Positions 17,709 through 27,126 are shown, numbered from the stretch's first letter. The stretch: DNA of 64,000 bases from Chloroflexota bacterium (GCA_013388745.1 JACAER010000009.1:106728-170727), one strand, 5' to 3'. The notes: a model not told the origin generated them from the sequence alone. Numbers and translations are program-made.

Positions 17709-19103
17709 TTACCCGGCCACCACCACATACCCATCCCGATACCACGCCATCAGCACATCGCGTGCCACGCCCGCCTGCGCAAAGGTGAAGCCCCCCGGCC
17801 AGCGCTGCGCCGCCGCCGCCAGTTGCGGCATGGGCGCGTAGGCCGCGCGAAAATCGTGGTACACCCCGCGCGCCGAGACATAACACCAGTGCGCCAGCCG
17901 AAAGCGCGTCGTGTCATCCAGCGGCACGATCTGGTGGCGCAGCGGCCCGCGTTTTTGCGCGCCGGTGATGATCGCCGCGTAAGCGCGCATCATGCCCTCC
18001 AGCGAAAAATGGGTGCGCAGATACGCCAGCGTTTCCGGCGGCGTGCGCCGTCCCTCGCGCAGAATCGCCGCCGCCAGCGCAGCGGCTGTCTCGGCATCGT
18101 CAAAATCTACTTTGTCCACCAGCGCGTCCGGCAGATTGTCGCGGTGCGGCCCCACGCGCGCCACCAGCGCCGGCGTGCCGCAGCCCAGCGATTCGTAAGG
18201 CACATTGCCGAAAGTCTCCACATAGCTGCCCAGGCACAGCGTCAGCGAGCCGAGATTGTAGTATTCTGGCATCAGGGCTTCGGGAATCCAGTCGTGGAAG
18301 ATGAAGTTTTCGCGCAGCCCGCGCTCGTCCAATTGGCGCGTGATGTCGTCGTAAAACGCGCGCACATGCGGCGCTAAAGCCGTGTCGATCCAGCGCGGCA
18401 CGAGCGTTTTCAGCGTCGTCAGCCCATAACGATGCACCAGCAGATCCACCACGTCAATCGTCTGCTGCAAGCCTTTGTCGGCCTCCGGGCGGTGTGGGTG
18501 CAGCAGCACCGGGTAGGCGCTGCGCTCCACATCCACGATAGCGCGCACCTTGTGCGGCGCGTGCGGCCTGTACAGCGTCCAATCGAAGCCGTTGGGAATC
18601 AGATGCGTGCGCGCGGCGTATTCCGGCGCGAAACGCCCCGCCGTATCCAGATAAAAGCGCCGTTCGTGTTCCGAAATCAGAATCAGCGCGTCGCCCTCGA
18701 ACAGGAATCCTGCCTGCTGCGTTTCCGAATAAATCACGCTGCGCAGCGAAATCACTGTCGGGATGTCCTGATAAATGTAGGGGAAAATCAGCCCGCCGTC
18801 GTGGATGTAAAACACATCGTGGCGGCGCAGCAGTTCGCCCACGTCCTGAATCGCGGCGGCGATATGGTAGGCCGGCGCGGCGTAGGGTTCGGGGAACGGC
18901 TGCTTGAAGCGCAGCATCGGCAGCACCTCGACGCGCGCGTGCCAGCGGAAGGGCGTCGGTGTGTCCTGCCGCCACGTGCAGACGACGGTGACATTATGCC
19001 CCAGTTCGGCCAGATACAGGGCGATCAATTTAAGCTGTTTTTGCGCGCCGCCCATCGCTCGGTCGGGGAACAGCGGTGTCATGGAAAAAATCAGGATATT
19101 CAT
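17709..19103 (-). CDS. Glycosyltransferase family 4 (GT-B)
   Basis: A 464-residue GT-B glycosyltransferase. The N-terminus ILIFSMTPLFPDRAMGGAQKQL is the usual GT4 acceptor-domain opening. The C-terminal domain has the EX7E-type nucleotide-sugar motif in YVETFGNVPYESLGCGTPAL. The family transfers sugars from nucleotide donors to lipids, proteins or polysaccharides. Donor and acceptor are not evident. It lies upstream of mntA on the same strand, but the mntA promoter lies between them, so linkage is weak. The start at 19103 is the first codon of the homologous part. Confidence 0.88.
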   Translation of the reverse strand: MNILIFSMTPLFPDRAMGGAQKQLKLIALYLAELGHNVTVVCTWRQDTPTPFRWHARVEVLPMLRFKQPFPEPYAAPAYHIAAAIQDVGELLRRHDVFYIHDGGLIFPYIYQDIPTVISLRSVIYSETQQAGFLFEGDALILISEHERRFYLDTAGRFAPEYAARTHLIPNGFDWTLYRPHAPHKVRAIVDVERSAYPVLLHPHRPEADKGLQQTIDVVDLLVHRYGLTTLKTLVPRWIDTALAPHVRAFYDDITRQLDERGLRENFIFHDWIPEALMPEYYNLGSLTLCLGSYVETFGNVPYESLGCGTPALVARVGPHRDNLPDALVDKVDFDDAETAAALAAAILREGRRTPPETLAYLRTHFSLEGMMRAYAAIITGAQKRGPLRHQIVPLDDTTRFRLAHWCYVSARGVYHDFRAAYAPMPQLAAAAQRWPGGFTFAQAGVARDVLMAWYRDGYVVVAG

Positions 19104-19324
19104 AGGCCATTTTTAAGGGTGTCTTAGCTGCCAGAAGCGTCGATTGTGCGGGCGTATGGGGCTGAAAACTGCTGACTGCCCCCTGTGAACTTGCAACAGG
19201 ACACAAGCATAGTGCAGCGCGCGCCGCCGCGCTATAGCCAGCATTTTGTAGGCAAAATTTAATTCACTCGCGCGCAATTTCCGCTACAATAGGCGCAGGT
19301 TTGTGCGCGCTGCTGGAGGAAAAT
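19104..19324 (+). promoter_or_regulatory. Divergent spacer with a promoter for the small acidic protein
   Basis: This spacer separates the GT4 gene (minus) from the 92-residue protein (plus). A TACAAT -10 box lies at 19285-19290, with a weak TTCACT at 19263-19268 (16-base spacer). The predicted start near 19297 leaves a short leader holding the GGAGG of the next gene. An inverted repeat CCTGT-N9-ACAGG lies at about 19182-19200. No gene is seen in it. Confidence 0.45.
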
Positions 19325-19603
19325 ATGTCTGCGGCTTACGACAAATTAAAAGAACTGCTGGAAAAACAGGGATCGCTGACCAACGAAGAAGTGGATAAGG
19401 TGCAAGCCGAATTGGGCGCGATGACCGACGACGAAAAGCTGACGCTGGAGGCCGACCGCCACAAGAAGACGCGCACCAGCGGCAAACAAATTACAATGGA
19501 AGAGTATCTGGCCGCCTCCAAGATTCTGGACAGCGCGCCCGAAGGCTCGGACGAGTACCAAAAGGCCGAAGCTATCGTGAATGCCTATGAGAGCGGCGGA
19601 TAA
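19325..19603 (+). CDS. Small acidic protein of unknown function
   Basis: A 92-residue soluble protein without signal peptide or membrane helix. It is rich in Asp, Glu and Lys and predicted to be helical: YDKLKELLEKQGSLTNEEVDKV, then MTDDEKLTLEADRHKK, then EEYLAASKILDSAPEGSDEYQKAEAI (last helices). The start at 19325 has a strong GGAGGA 6 bases upstream. It sits 26 bp before the VanW gene in the same direction and likely shares its promoter. I do not recognise the family. Its strong ribosome site and coding pattern make it a real gene. Confidence 0.7.
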   Translation: MSAAYDKLKELLEKQGSLTNEEVDKVQAELGAMTDDEKLTLEADRHKKTRTSGKQITMEEYLAASKILDSAPEGSDEYQKAEAIVNAYESGG

Positions 19604-19629
19604 GCGCCGCCGAGTTTGAAGGATACTGT

Positions 19630-21495
19630 ATGACGAGCCTCGCTGGACCGCGCCGCACGACGTTGAACCCCTGGTGGATCCGTCTGCCTATCCTTTTTTT
19701 CAGCGGCGTGCTGCTGCTGGCGCTGGTGCTGACGATTTTTCTGGGCGCGTTCCAACTGCGCTATGTCGATAAGATCGTGCCCAATGTCTGGGCGCTGGGC
19801 GTGAATTTGAGCGGTCTGAGCATCCAAGAAGCAGCAGCGGCGCTTTCCGAACGCTTTACGTATGATACCGAAGCGGTCTTCACCTTTCGCGACGGCGATC
19901 GCTTCTGGCAGATGACGGCGGCGGATCTGGGCGTGTCCTTCGATGCGCGCGCCACCGCCGAACAGGCCTATGCCGCCGGCCACAGCCGCAATTTTTTTGC
20001 TGATCTGGTCAGCCAGGCAGGCATCTGGTTCAACGGGCGCAGCGTGCCGCCGACCGTGCGTTATGACCAGAATTTCGCCGTCTCGCGCCTGACACAGATC
20101 GCCGCCGAAGTCAACCGCCCGACAGAAGACGCCACGCTGACCTTCGCGGCTGGTGTGGTGCGCACGACAGCCAGCCAGACGGGACGCACGCTGGATATCA
20201 CGGCAACCTTACAGCGTCTGCAAGGCATCATCGTGCAGATGGACACCGGCGCCGAGATCGCGCTAGTCGTCAACGAGACGCCGCCGCTGGTCTGGGAGGC
20301 CGAAACCGCCGCCGCGCGCATCCGGGCCGCGCTTTCTGCCCCGCTGACACTCGTGGCGGACGATGGCAGCGGCGGCCAACTGGGGCCGTGGACGGCTAAC
20401 AGCGAGCAGATTGCCTCGCTGCTTTCGGTAGCGTTGGCCGACAACGGTGACGGCACACGCAGCTATCAGGTGAGCATCAACACCCAGGCCATCGGCAGCT
20501 TTCTGGAAACGCTGGCGCCCGGCCTGATTACGACGCCGGTGGACGGGCGTTTTCATTATGACGAAACCAGCGGCCAGCTTCAGGTGTTGCAGCCCAGCCG
20601 CAGCGGGCGCGCGCTGAATGTGCAGCAAACACTCGAACGCCTGGAGGCAGCGGTCTTCGCCACCGATCCCGCCAGCCGCACGATTCCGCTGGCCTTCGAT
20701 TACACGCTGCCGCGCTATCACGAAGGGCTGACAGCGGCGGAACTGGGTATCACGCAGTTGGTGGCAGAAGCGACGACCTACTACACCGGCTCATCGCAGG
20801 CGCGGCGTGATAACATCGCGCTGGCGGCCAGCCGCTTCGACGGCATCATCATCGGTCCCGGCGAGGAGTTTTCCTACAATTACTGGCTGGGCGATGTCAG
20901 TCCAGAAGCGGGCTTTGTCGAAGGCTTCATCATTCAGGGCGGGCGCACGGTGCGCGGCGTCGGCGGCGGCGTGTGTCAGGTGAGCACGACGGCTTTTCAG
21001 GCCGCGTTTTATGCCGGTTTTCCCGTGCTGGAACGCTACGCGCACGGCTACCGCGTCGGCTATTACGAGGCCGGCGAAGGCGTCGGTATGGACGCCGCCA
21101 TCTATACGCCCGATTTTGATTTTCGCTTCTTGAACGATACGCCCTATCATCTGCTGATCGAAACCTCGCTGTTCCCGGCGCAAAACGCGGTGCAGTTCCG
21201 CTATTACAGCACCAATCCGGGGCGCACCGTAGTGAAAGAAGGGCCGCTCATTACCGGCGTTGTGCCCCACGGCCCCACGCTCTATGAGGCCAATCCGCAG
21301 ATTCCGCTCGGCCAATCGCTGCAAGTCGATTGGGCGGCAGACGGCGCGGATGTGACCGTGACGCGCATCGTACTCGATCTGAGCGGCAACGAGATTCGGC
21401 GCGACACGTTTTTCAGTCACTATGAACCCTGGCAGGCCATTCTTCAGGTATCGCCCAGCGACCCGATTTTGCAGACACAGAATCCCGGCGGCTAA
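19630..21495 (+). CDS. VanW family protein (membrane-anchored, extracytoplasmic)
   Basis: A 621-residue protein with one N-terminal membrane helix (about 18-43) and a large outer part. Residues about 55-370 hold repeated peptidoglycan-binding-like units (SIQEAAAALSERF... and a second copy). The C-terminal VanW domain (about 390-560) has SRFDGIIIGPGEEFSYN, GGGVCQVSTTAFQAAFYAGF and the Tyr/Gly-rich segment after it. VanW occurs in some vancomycin-resistance clusters but is widespread in cell-envelope genes; its chemistry is not settled. The pairing with an upstream small acidic gene may be functional. The start follows AAGGATACTGT. Confidence 0.9.
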   Translation: MTSLAGPRRTTLNPWWIRLPILFFSGVLLLALVLTIFLGAFQLRYVDKIVPNVWALGVNLSGLSIQEAAAALSERFTYDTEAVFTFRDGDRFWQMTAADLGVSFDARATAEQAYAAGHSRNFFADLVSQAGIWFNGRSVPPTVRYDQNFAVSRLTQIAAEVNRPTEDATLTFAAGVVRTTASQTGRTLDITATLQRLQGIIVQMDTGAEIALVVNETPPLVWEAETAAARIRAALSAPLTLVADDGSGGQLGPWTANSEQIASLLSVALADNGDGTRSYQVSINTQAIGSFLETLAPGLITTPVDGRFHYDETSGQLQVLQPSRSGRALNVQQTLERLEAAVFATDPASRTIPLAFDYTLPRYHEGLTAAELGITQLVAEATTYYTGSSQARRDNIALAASRFDGIIIGPGEEFSYNYWLGDVSPEAGFVEGFIIQGGRTVRGVGGGVCQVSTTAFQAAFYAGFPVLERYAHGYRVGYYEAGEGVGMDAAIYTPDFDFRFLNDTPYHLLIETSLFPAQNAVQFRYYSTNPGRTVVKEGPLITGVVPHGPTLYEANPQIPLGQSLQVDWAADGADVTVTRIVLDLSGNEIRRDTFFSHYEPWQAILQVSPSDPILQTQNPGG

Positions 21496-21579
21496 ACACA
21501 GCGTCTCGAAACTAAGCGCAGGGTCGAAAGCAAGCCATATCGGGGCGAATCCGGACTCGCCCCCTCCAGGAAAAGCGGA

Positions 21580-22908
21580 TTAGGTGCTCGGACTAGGCTG
21601 CGGCGCGCTGCTTTCCTCCGGCGCGGGGGCGGGAGTCGTCGCGCCAGGCGGCACTTCCAGGTCGCGCGCTTCAGGATACAGATTTAGATAGCGGATACCG
21701 AGCGTAAAGGCGAACCAGCTATAGGCCACAATGCCGATAGCCGCGCCCCATTCGATCAGCGAAGGCTCGTAGCTGTTGATGGTAAAAACATCGCGCACAC
21801 CGGGCGACCAATCCAGCGGGATGACAAAGCCCGAAAGCGTCATATTCCAGCGGTTGATCACGATACCGGCGATAATCATCAGCGCCGCCAGAATCACCAC
21901 ATTGCGATTGCGGCGCAGCCGTTCCCACAGCAAAAAGACCGCCGGCACCAGCGCGCCGAACAGCACTTCGCCAAACCAGAACGTGAAGTTATAGGGCGTG
22001 TACTGCGAGAGGATTTCGACACCGAAACGCTGCTCCGGCACCTGGCTGTAGTAGTTGGTCGAAGCCCAGCTCCACAGCTTGAGATAGAGATAGGCCAGGC
22101 AGGCGAACCCCACAAATTTGGCCACGCCTTCCAGCACATCCGCCGGCACAAGTTCGCGGTTGAGCAGCTTGCCGGACAAAATCGTCACCAGCAGCGTGAG
22201 CGCCGGCCCCGCCGCCACCGCCGAGAGGATAAACAGCACGGGCGCGGCGGGCGAATACCACACCGGACGCGCGGCCAGAATGCCGTAGGTCGCGCCGAGC
22301 GACGATTGGTGCAGCAGCGACAGCCCCATACCCACTGTCGCGACGACCGGCATCAGGCGGTGCAAAAAGTGCGCGATCCGCACCAGCAGCTTGACGCTGC
22401 GCAGGCGACGGCTGCTTTCGATCACGACCGGCAGCAGTTCGGTGAACAGCACCGTGGTGTACAGAATAACGCAGAGCGTGATTTCCCACAGCACCGAATG
22501 CACGTTCCAGTAAATGATGGGATGATAGAAACGATCCCACCGCCCGATGTCCAGAAACAGCGCCAGCATCGCCGAGGAATAGCCGAGCAGGCCGATAAAG
22601 ACGGCCACGCGCGCAATGGCTTCGTAGCGCTTCAGCCCGAACAGGTAGACCGCCGCCGAGAGCGTGAAGGCGCCAGCGCCTAAAGCGATCGACGATAAAT
22701 CCAGCGTGATCCACAGCCCCCACGGCAGTTGGTTGGTCAAATTCGTCACGACCAGGCCGTTGATGAGCACCTGAGCGGCGGCCACCATGCCGATCATCAG
22801 CGCGATCACCAGCCCACCCAACCACAGGCGCAGCAGCGGCGATGAGTGCCGCAGCCCCAGGCGCTTAAACTGTGCTGTCTGTCTGATGTCTTGTGTATGG
22901 GCGCTCAT
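21580..22908 (-). CDS. nrfD: NrfD/HybB-type quinone-interacting membrane subunit
   Basis: A 442-residue integral membrane protein with about ten helices, the length of the HybB/ActC branch of NrfD proteins. These subunits exchange electrons between menaquinone and a periplasmic iron-sulphur or haem partner. Features are NQLPWGLWITLDLSSIALGAGAF near the N-terminus, LDIGRWDRFYHPIIYWNVHSVLWEI in the middle and INRWNMTLSGF near the C-terminus, all typical of NrfD. The C-terminal tail is Pro-rich. It overlaps the four-cluster ferredoxin gene by 4 bp, and three cytochrome genes precede that, so this is the membrane anchor of the module. Confidence 0.92.
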   Translation of the reverse strand: MSAHTQDIRQTAQFKRLGLRHSSPLLRLWLGGLVIALMIGMVAAAQVLINGLVVTNLTNQLPWGLWITLDLSSIALGAGAFTLSAAVYLFGLKRYEAIARVAVFIGLLGYSSAMLALFLDIGRWDRFYHPIIYWNVHSVLWEITLCVILYTTVLFTELLPVVIESSRRLRSVKLLVRIAHFLHRLMPVVATVGMGLSLLHQSSLGATYGILAARPVWYSPAAPVLFILSAVAAGPALTLLVTILSGKLLNRELVPADVLEGVAKFVGFACLAYLYLKLWSWASTNYYSQVPEQRFGVEILSQYTPYNFTFWFGEVLFGALVPAVFLLWERLRRNRNVVILAALMIIAGIVINRWNMTLSGFVIPLDWSPGVRDVFTINSYEPSLIEWGAAIGIVAYSWFAFTLGIRYLNLYPEARDLEVPPGATTPAPAPEESSAPQPSPST

Positions 22909-23756
22909 GCTTCCAGGCCCTCCGGCGGAATATAGTAGACGTTCGGTTCTGTGCCCAAATCCTCGCGCAGGCGCAGCGTCGGGCGGCTGGCGATGATGCG
23001 CGCCACTTCGCTGTTGGGATCATTGATGTTGCCGAAGAAACGGGCGTTGACAGGGCACACAGTGACGCAGGCAGGCGTCGCTTCTTCGTCCACGCCCGGC
23101 ATCAACCCGTTTGCCAGCCCGCGATCAATACGATGCACGCAGAAGGTGCATTTTTCGACCACCCCGCGCGGGCGGCGCGGCACTTCCGGCTGTCCCCATT
23201 CCGGCACGCGCGGATTCTCGTCATTGCGTTCGCCCCAATTAAAGCTGCGCGCGCCATAAGGACAGGCCGTCTGGCAGTAACGGCAGCCGATGCACTTGTC
23301 GTAATCCATAATCACCAGCCCATCGGCGCGGTGATAGGTGGCCTGCACCGGGCACACCTCGACACAGGGCGCGTGCGCGCAGTGCAAACAGGGGCGCGTG
23401 ACATGGAAAGTCGTCCCCAGCGGCGTTTCGTCATCGACGCGGATGTTCCAGCGCATATCGTCGCGCGTGTCGTTGGTGGCCTGGCACGCCCACACGCAGT
23501 AATCGCAGCCGATGCAGCGGCTGAGGTCGATGACCATCACCCAATGGAAATTGGGGTCGCCGCCGTGCCCATCGGCGCGGTTCTGCGCGATCTCACGGGC
23601 GAAATAATCGAGCGGCTGCGCCAGCGTGGCGGCCAGCACCAGCGTGGCGCCGCCGCCGATCAACAGCGTCATAAATTCCTTGCGCGAAAGCAGGCGCATA
23701 TTCGGCGGCGGCTGTGGCAGGGTACGTTCTGCCGGCTTCTGCTTCTGCTCACTCAT
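22905..23756 (-). CDS. Periplasmic four-[4Fe-4S] ferredoxin subunit (NrfC/DsrO/HybA-like)
   Basis: A 283-residue iron-sulphur protein with 16 cysteines in four-cluster order: C81-84-87-91, C123-126-131-135, C155-158-161-165 and C203-206-230-234. Residues 20-50 look like a Tat-type signal with an RK variant (RLLSRKEF, then a hydrophobic stretch). It would pass electrons between the NrfD subunit, whose gene it overlaps, and the multihaem cytochromes. The frame opens at 23975, but I chose MSEQKQ at 23756, 20 bp after the preceding gene's stop. The tail NVYYIPPEG is typical of this family. Confidence 0.92.
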   Translation of the reverse strand: MSEQKQKPAERTLPQPPPNMRLLSRKEFMTLLIGGGATLVLAATLAQPLDYFAREIAQNRADGHGGDPNFHWVMVIDLSRCIGCDYCVWACQATNDTRDDMRWNIRVDDETPLGTTFHVTRPCLHCAHAPCVEVCPVQATYHRADGLVIMDYDKCIGCRYCQTACPYGARSFNWGERNDENPRVPEWGQPEVPRRPRGVVEKCTFCVHRIDRGLANGLMPGVDEEATPACVTVCPVNARFFGNINDPNSEVARIIASRPTLRLREDLGTEPNVYYIPPEGLEA

Positions 23757-23776
23757 GGGTGAATCCCTTCTGCCCC

Positions 23777-24931
23777 CTACTCGTTGGATGACGCCCGGCG
23801 TTCGTTGCCGCGCGTGACAAAGATGGCTGCCCCGGTAATGCCGAAGCCGAGACCGAGAATCAGCCCTTGAATAAGCTGGAGGAAAGTGTCGCGCGCCTGC
23901 GCTTCGGCTTCGGCGGCCTCCTCTGCGCTCACCGTTTCGGCTTGCCCGCCCCCCGTGCCGCGCAGTTGCTCCCACTCGCCAGAAAGCACGAGTTCCTCAT
24001 GGCAGGTGTTGCAGGCCAGCGTTTCGACATTCATGGTGTGACCGGTGGTCATCAGCACAACGTTGCGGCTGGCGCTGACCGACGCGCCGGCGTCGGGCGT
24101 GGTCGGTACGAACATATGGCACTGCACACACTCAATCGGCGTTTCGCCGCCGCTGTGTTCGCGGTGGATAAAGATGTCGGGCATCTCGCGGTGACAGTTG
24201 AGGCACAAATCGGTTGTAGTCGGCCCGACGCGCAAACGCTGGCTGTGCGGCGAATGGCACGTGCCGCAGCCCAACGGCCCGATGTTCAGATGCGGGCTGG
24301 CCTGCCATTCGGACAGACTGCCGATATGGCAGTCGCCGCAGATTCCGGCCACCAGTTCGGGCTGGGCAGCCACGCGCTGCACATCATGCGCGCTGTGGCA
24401 GTCGGTACACACGGCGGCTTCGCGGTTGCCCGCCAGAATCGCTTCTTCGTGCCGCCCGTTTTCCAGTTCGATCATCTGATCCTGATGGCAGCCGAAACAT
24501 ACAGACACCCGTTCCAGCCGCAGCGCGCGGTCATCCTGCGGGGTCGGCCCGCTGTGCGGGAACGAGTCGCCATGACAATCGAGACAGCCCAGTTCGCCCT
24601 GTGAACTGCTCGTGCCGTGTATAGAGGCCGCTACCAGTTCTTCGGGCACGTACAAATTGAGCAAATTGCCGTCTTGCAGCGTGACCGTGTTCCAGGGGTG
24701 ACTATGACACAGCACGCAGTAACCGTCTTCGCCGGTCGGCGTGATCGCTTCGCTCGATGGGCTGAAGATCGCGCCAGCGCCAGAAACTGCGGCGGTGGCC
24801 TGCGGCGGCGCTGGCGTCGGCTCCTGCGCCTGCGCCAGCAGCAGCGGAGTCAGCCCCGCCAGCAGCAGGCTCAAACCCACACCGAACAAAGTTACCATCA
24901 AGCGGCGTTGGCGATAGTTAAGAGTATTCAT
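23777..24931 (-). CDS. Nine-haem c-type cytochrome with C-terminal membrane anchor
   Basis: A 384-residue exported cytochrome. The N-terminus is a signal peptide (VTLFGVGLSLLLAGLTPL, then LAQAQE). Nine CXXCH haem sites are visible: CVLCH, CLDCH, CFGCH, CTDCH, CGDCH, CGTCH, CLNCH, CVQCH and CNTCH. A single helix near the C-terminus (LIQGLILGLGFGITGAAIF) ends in a short positive tail, so the protein is probably held in the membrane facing outward. It lies between the iron-sulphur gene and a second nine-haem gene (3 bp gap), all on one strand. It should carry electrons to or from the NrfD subunit; its terminal partner is unknown. Confidence 0.9.
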   Translation of the reverse strand: MNTLNYRQRRLMVTLFGVGLSLLLAGLTPLLLAQAQEPTPAPPQATAAVSGAGAIFSPSSEAITPTGEDGYCVLCHSHPWNTVTLQDGNLLNLYVPEELVAASIHGTSSSQGELGCLDCHGDSFPHSGPTPQDDRALRLERVSVCFGCHQDQMIELENGRHEEAILAGNREAAVCTDCHSAHDVQRVAAQPELVAGICGDCHIGSLSEWQASPHLNIGPLGCGTCHSPHSQRLRVGPTTTDLCLNCHREMPDIFIHREHSGGETPIECVQCHMFVPTTPDAGASVSASRNVVLMTTGHTMNVETLACNTCHEELVLSGEWEQLRGTGGGQAETVSAEEAAEAEAQARDTFLQLIQGLILGLGFGITGAAIFVTRGNERRASSNE

Positions 24932-24934
24932 CGC

Positions 24935-26545
24935 TTACTGCCCCTCACCAAACAATCCCAATGCGCTAAATACGGCGTCGAGCAGCGCATCGGTATAGGC
25001 ATAGTTGTGTATGCCCAGGCTGCCATCGCCTTCCACAAAATCGAGCGCCTGTGTGACCCAGGCAGGTGTGTCAGCGCTGACCGCCGCGCGCGCTTGTTCC
25101 AAACGCTGGCGTGTGTCGTTTTGAATGTCGTCAATCAGTTCTTGCAGCAGCGCCGGTTCAACGGCTTCGGCATGGCAGCCAGAGCAGGTGTCGGTCAGCC
25201 CTTCGACATTGAGCGCCGCGCCTGGCAGCACGGGAATAAGCGCATGGCTGGCGCGCGGCCCAGCAGCCGTCGGCACCTGCGGCAGATGGCAGGTGACACA
25301 GCGCGGGCCGTCTTCGGCGAAAAAGTGCGCGTTCTCCAGCGGCGGCACTTCGGCCAGCAGCGGCAGACCTTCGAACATTTCTCGCACGGGATGATGCACA
25401 CCTTCGGCAACGCTGCTGTCACTGTGGCAGCTTACGCACAGCGTATAACTGTCCTGTGCCAGATACACGGGCTGCTCACCCTCGCTGTGCGGGTTGTGGC
25501 AGCTTGTGCAGGTCACGCCGTACTGCGCCGTTTCCGCCGTGAGGGGTTCGGGCGCGTCGCCTTCGCGGTCTTCGTCGCGCACGGCGTCAATCAGACGCTC
25601 GGTGCGCACATAATCGGCGCTGTGGCAGGTCAGACAGTCTCCGTCGATCGCTGCGCCGCTCGCCACCAGATTGGTGAGCGACTGGGCGTGGCCGGCGTTG
25701 AGCCATTCGTTGTACTGCATGTTAGGCATCTGCGCGTGGCCGCTGGGATACCAGTGGGCGCTGTCGTCCGCCGGGAAAAGCGTAAACACGGCGCTCAGGT
25801 TGGCGCCGGGCACAAACCCCGCCGGATAGGGCCGGTTGTTGGCGTCGCTGCCGCGCGCGTGGCATTGGCCACAAACCTGCGGGTCTATGCCGATGTTGAT
25901 CGACCCGCGAATCTCCACTAATTCATTGTCATTAGGATTACCGCCGATGTCGTCGGCGATTTCGGCGTGCAGACTGCCGGGGCCGTGGCAGGCCTCGCAC
26001 TGTACGCCGGGGTCTTCCCAGCGCCCGCTTTCCGGCTCAAAACCGGTGACATGACAGGCGGCGCAGTTCTGATCCCAGTCATAAGCAGCGTCCGGCCAGT
26101 TTGGGGCCAGCGGCAGCGCCTGCCAACTGTTGGTCTGCGTGTTCCATTCGGCGGGCAGCACCATATATTCGCGCTCGCCGGTAGCGAACAGATAACGCTG
26201 CACACGCCGCCCCGCGCCGACGGCATAAGCGATGTCGTCCGCTGTAAAAGCGCGTGTCGCGCCGTTGATCGTAATACTGCGCAGGTCTTCGCCCTGTGAA
26301 AAATCGGCCAGAATCGGCTCTTTATTGTCCTGCACATTTTGCAGCGCCAGATCGTGCGCCGTGCCGTTATGCCGCCCGGCGAGTGTGCGATGACAGTCGC
26401 CGCAATCGCCCGCGCCCACATAGCGCGCCGAGTCGTCGTCCTGCATATAGGCCACACGCCCATCCAGCAGTAACAGGCTCGCTCCGATCACCAGCAGCGC
26501 CGCACCTACGAGCAGGGTGAGCACCCGCAGGTTGCCTCTTTTCAT
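24935..26545 (-). CDS. Nine-haem c-type cytochrome (cytochrome c554-like)
   Basis: A 536-residue exported cytochrome with a signal-anchor at residues 7-27. Nine CXXCH sites: CGDCH, CAACH, CEACH, CGQCH, CLTCH, CTSCH, CVSCH, CVTCH and CSGCH. The opening YVGAGDCGDCHRTLAGRHNGTAH and the CEACHGPGSLH block resemble cytochrome c554-type multihaem proteins. No CXXCK site of an NrfA-type nitrite reductase is present. The frame opens at 26722, but the start at 26545 has AGGAGG about 9 bases upstream and a proper signal sequence. It may be the catalytic or terminal subunit of the module; that is inference. Confidence 0.9.
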   Translation of the reverse strand: MKRGNLRVLTLLVGAALLVIGASLLLLDGRVAYMQDDDSARYVGAGDCGDCHRTLAGRHNGTAHDLALQNVQDNKEPILADFSQGEDLRSITINGATRAFTADDIAYAVGAGRRVQRYLFATGEREYMVLPAEWNTQTNSWQALPLAPNWPDAAYDWDQNCAACHVTGFEPESGRWEDPGVQCEACHGPGSLHAEIADDIGGNPNDNELVEIRGSINIGIDPQVCGQCHARGSDANNRPYPAGFVPGANLSAVFTLFPADDSAHWYPSGHAQMPNMQYNEWLNAGHAQSLTNLVASGAAIDGDCLTCHSADYVRTERLIDAVRDEDREGDAPEPLTAETAQYGVTCTSCHNPHSEGEQPVYLAQDSYTLCVSCHSDSSVAEGVHHPVREMFEGLPLLAEVPPLENAHFFAEDGPRCVTCHLPQVPTAAGPRASHALIPVLPGAALNVEGLTDTCSGCHAEAVEPALLQELIDDIQNDTRQRLEQARAAVSADTPAWVTQALDFVEGDGSLGIHNYAYTDALLDAVFSALGLFGEGQ

Positions 26546-26597
26546 CACGCTTTTCCTCCTGTGTATGCGGCCTGAGATTCGGTGCATCGTGCTGCGA

Positions 26598-27002
26598 TCA
26601 GCCGCCTTCAGTACGCACAATGTAGCGTTGGCGCGCGCCGCCGCCCTGGTCCCCCGCCAGTTCGCCAGCGGTATAAGCCGCGCTGCTCTGCATCTGCTGG
26701 AATTCTTCGCCCAGATGGACATCGACCACCACCATCACCGGATTGCTGACTGTGCCCTCGATGGCGATGGGGCGCAGCGTCGCGTCCCACAGATTGAGCT
26801 GTTCCACATGACAGGTGATGCAGGCTTGCGACCCGACAAAAATCGCGCCCTGTCCCGGCGGGGTTTTGTGTGGATCGTCGATGCTGGGCGCCGCTAAGGC
26901 CGTGATCGCGACCAGCAGCGCACCCAGCAGCAGCGCGCTGCTGCCAACAGTGCCCAGCGCGATTTGCAGCCATTTGCGGTACATATGTCCTTGTGCGCGC
27001 AT
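26598..27002 (-). CDS. Single-haem c-type cytochrome, membrane-anchored
   Basis: A 134-residue protein with an N-terminal hydrophobic helix (WLQIALGTVGSSALLLGALL) and one haem site CITCH in GSQACITCHVEQLNLWDATL. After it comes a short domain (RPIAIEGTVSNPVMVVVDV) with no second haem. It is the first gene of the cytochrome run and ends 52 bp before the c554-like gene. The start could instead be the Met at 26984, where the ribosome-like AAGGA lies too close. It is probably a small electron carrier in the same complex. Confidence 0.8.
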   Translation of the reverse strand: MRAQGHMYRKWLQIALGTVGSSALLLGALLVAITALAAPSIDDPHKTPPGQGAIFVGSQACITCHVEQLNLWDATLRPIAIEGTVSNPVMVVVDVHLGEEFQQMQSSAAYTAGELAGDQGGGARQRYIVRTEGG

Positions 27003-27126
27003 TCTGTTTACCCACTACATCTATCTTTGATTGTGAACCTTGCCGCCCCATCTTGACATCATTCGTGGGGATGAACTCGCGTCCATCGGCGGGATGATTT
27101 TTCGTTACGTAATCCTTTGGCCGGTT

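Noticed and set aside
24935..26545. Assignment as NrfA nitrite reductase or octahaem hydroxylamine oxidase
   Set aside because: No CXXCK catalytic site is seen and the haem count is nine CXXCH, so those names are not supported.
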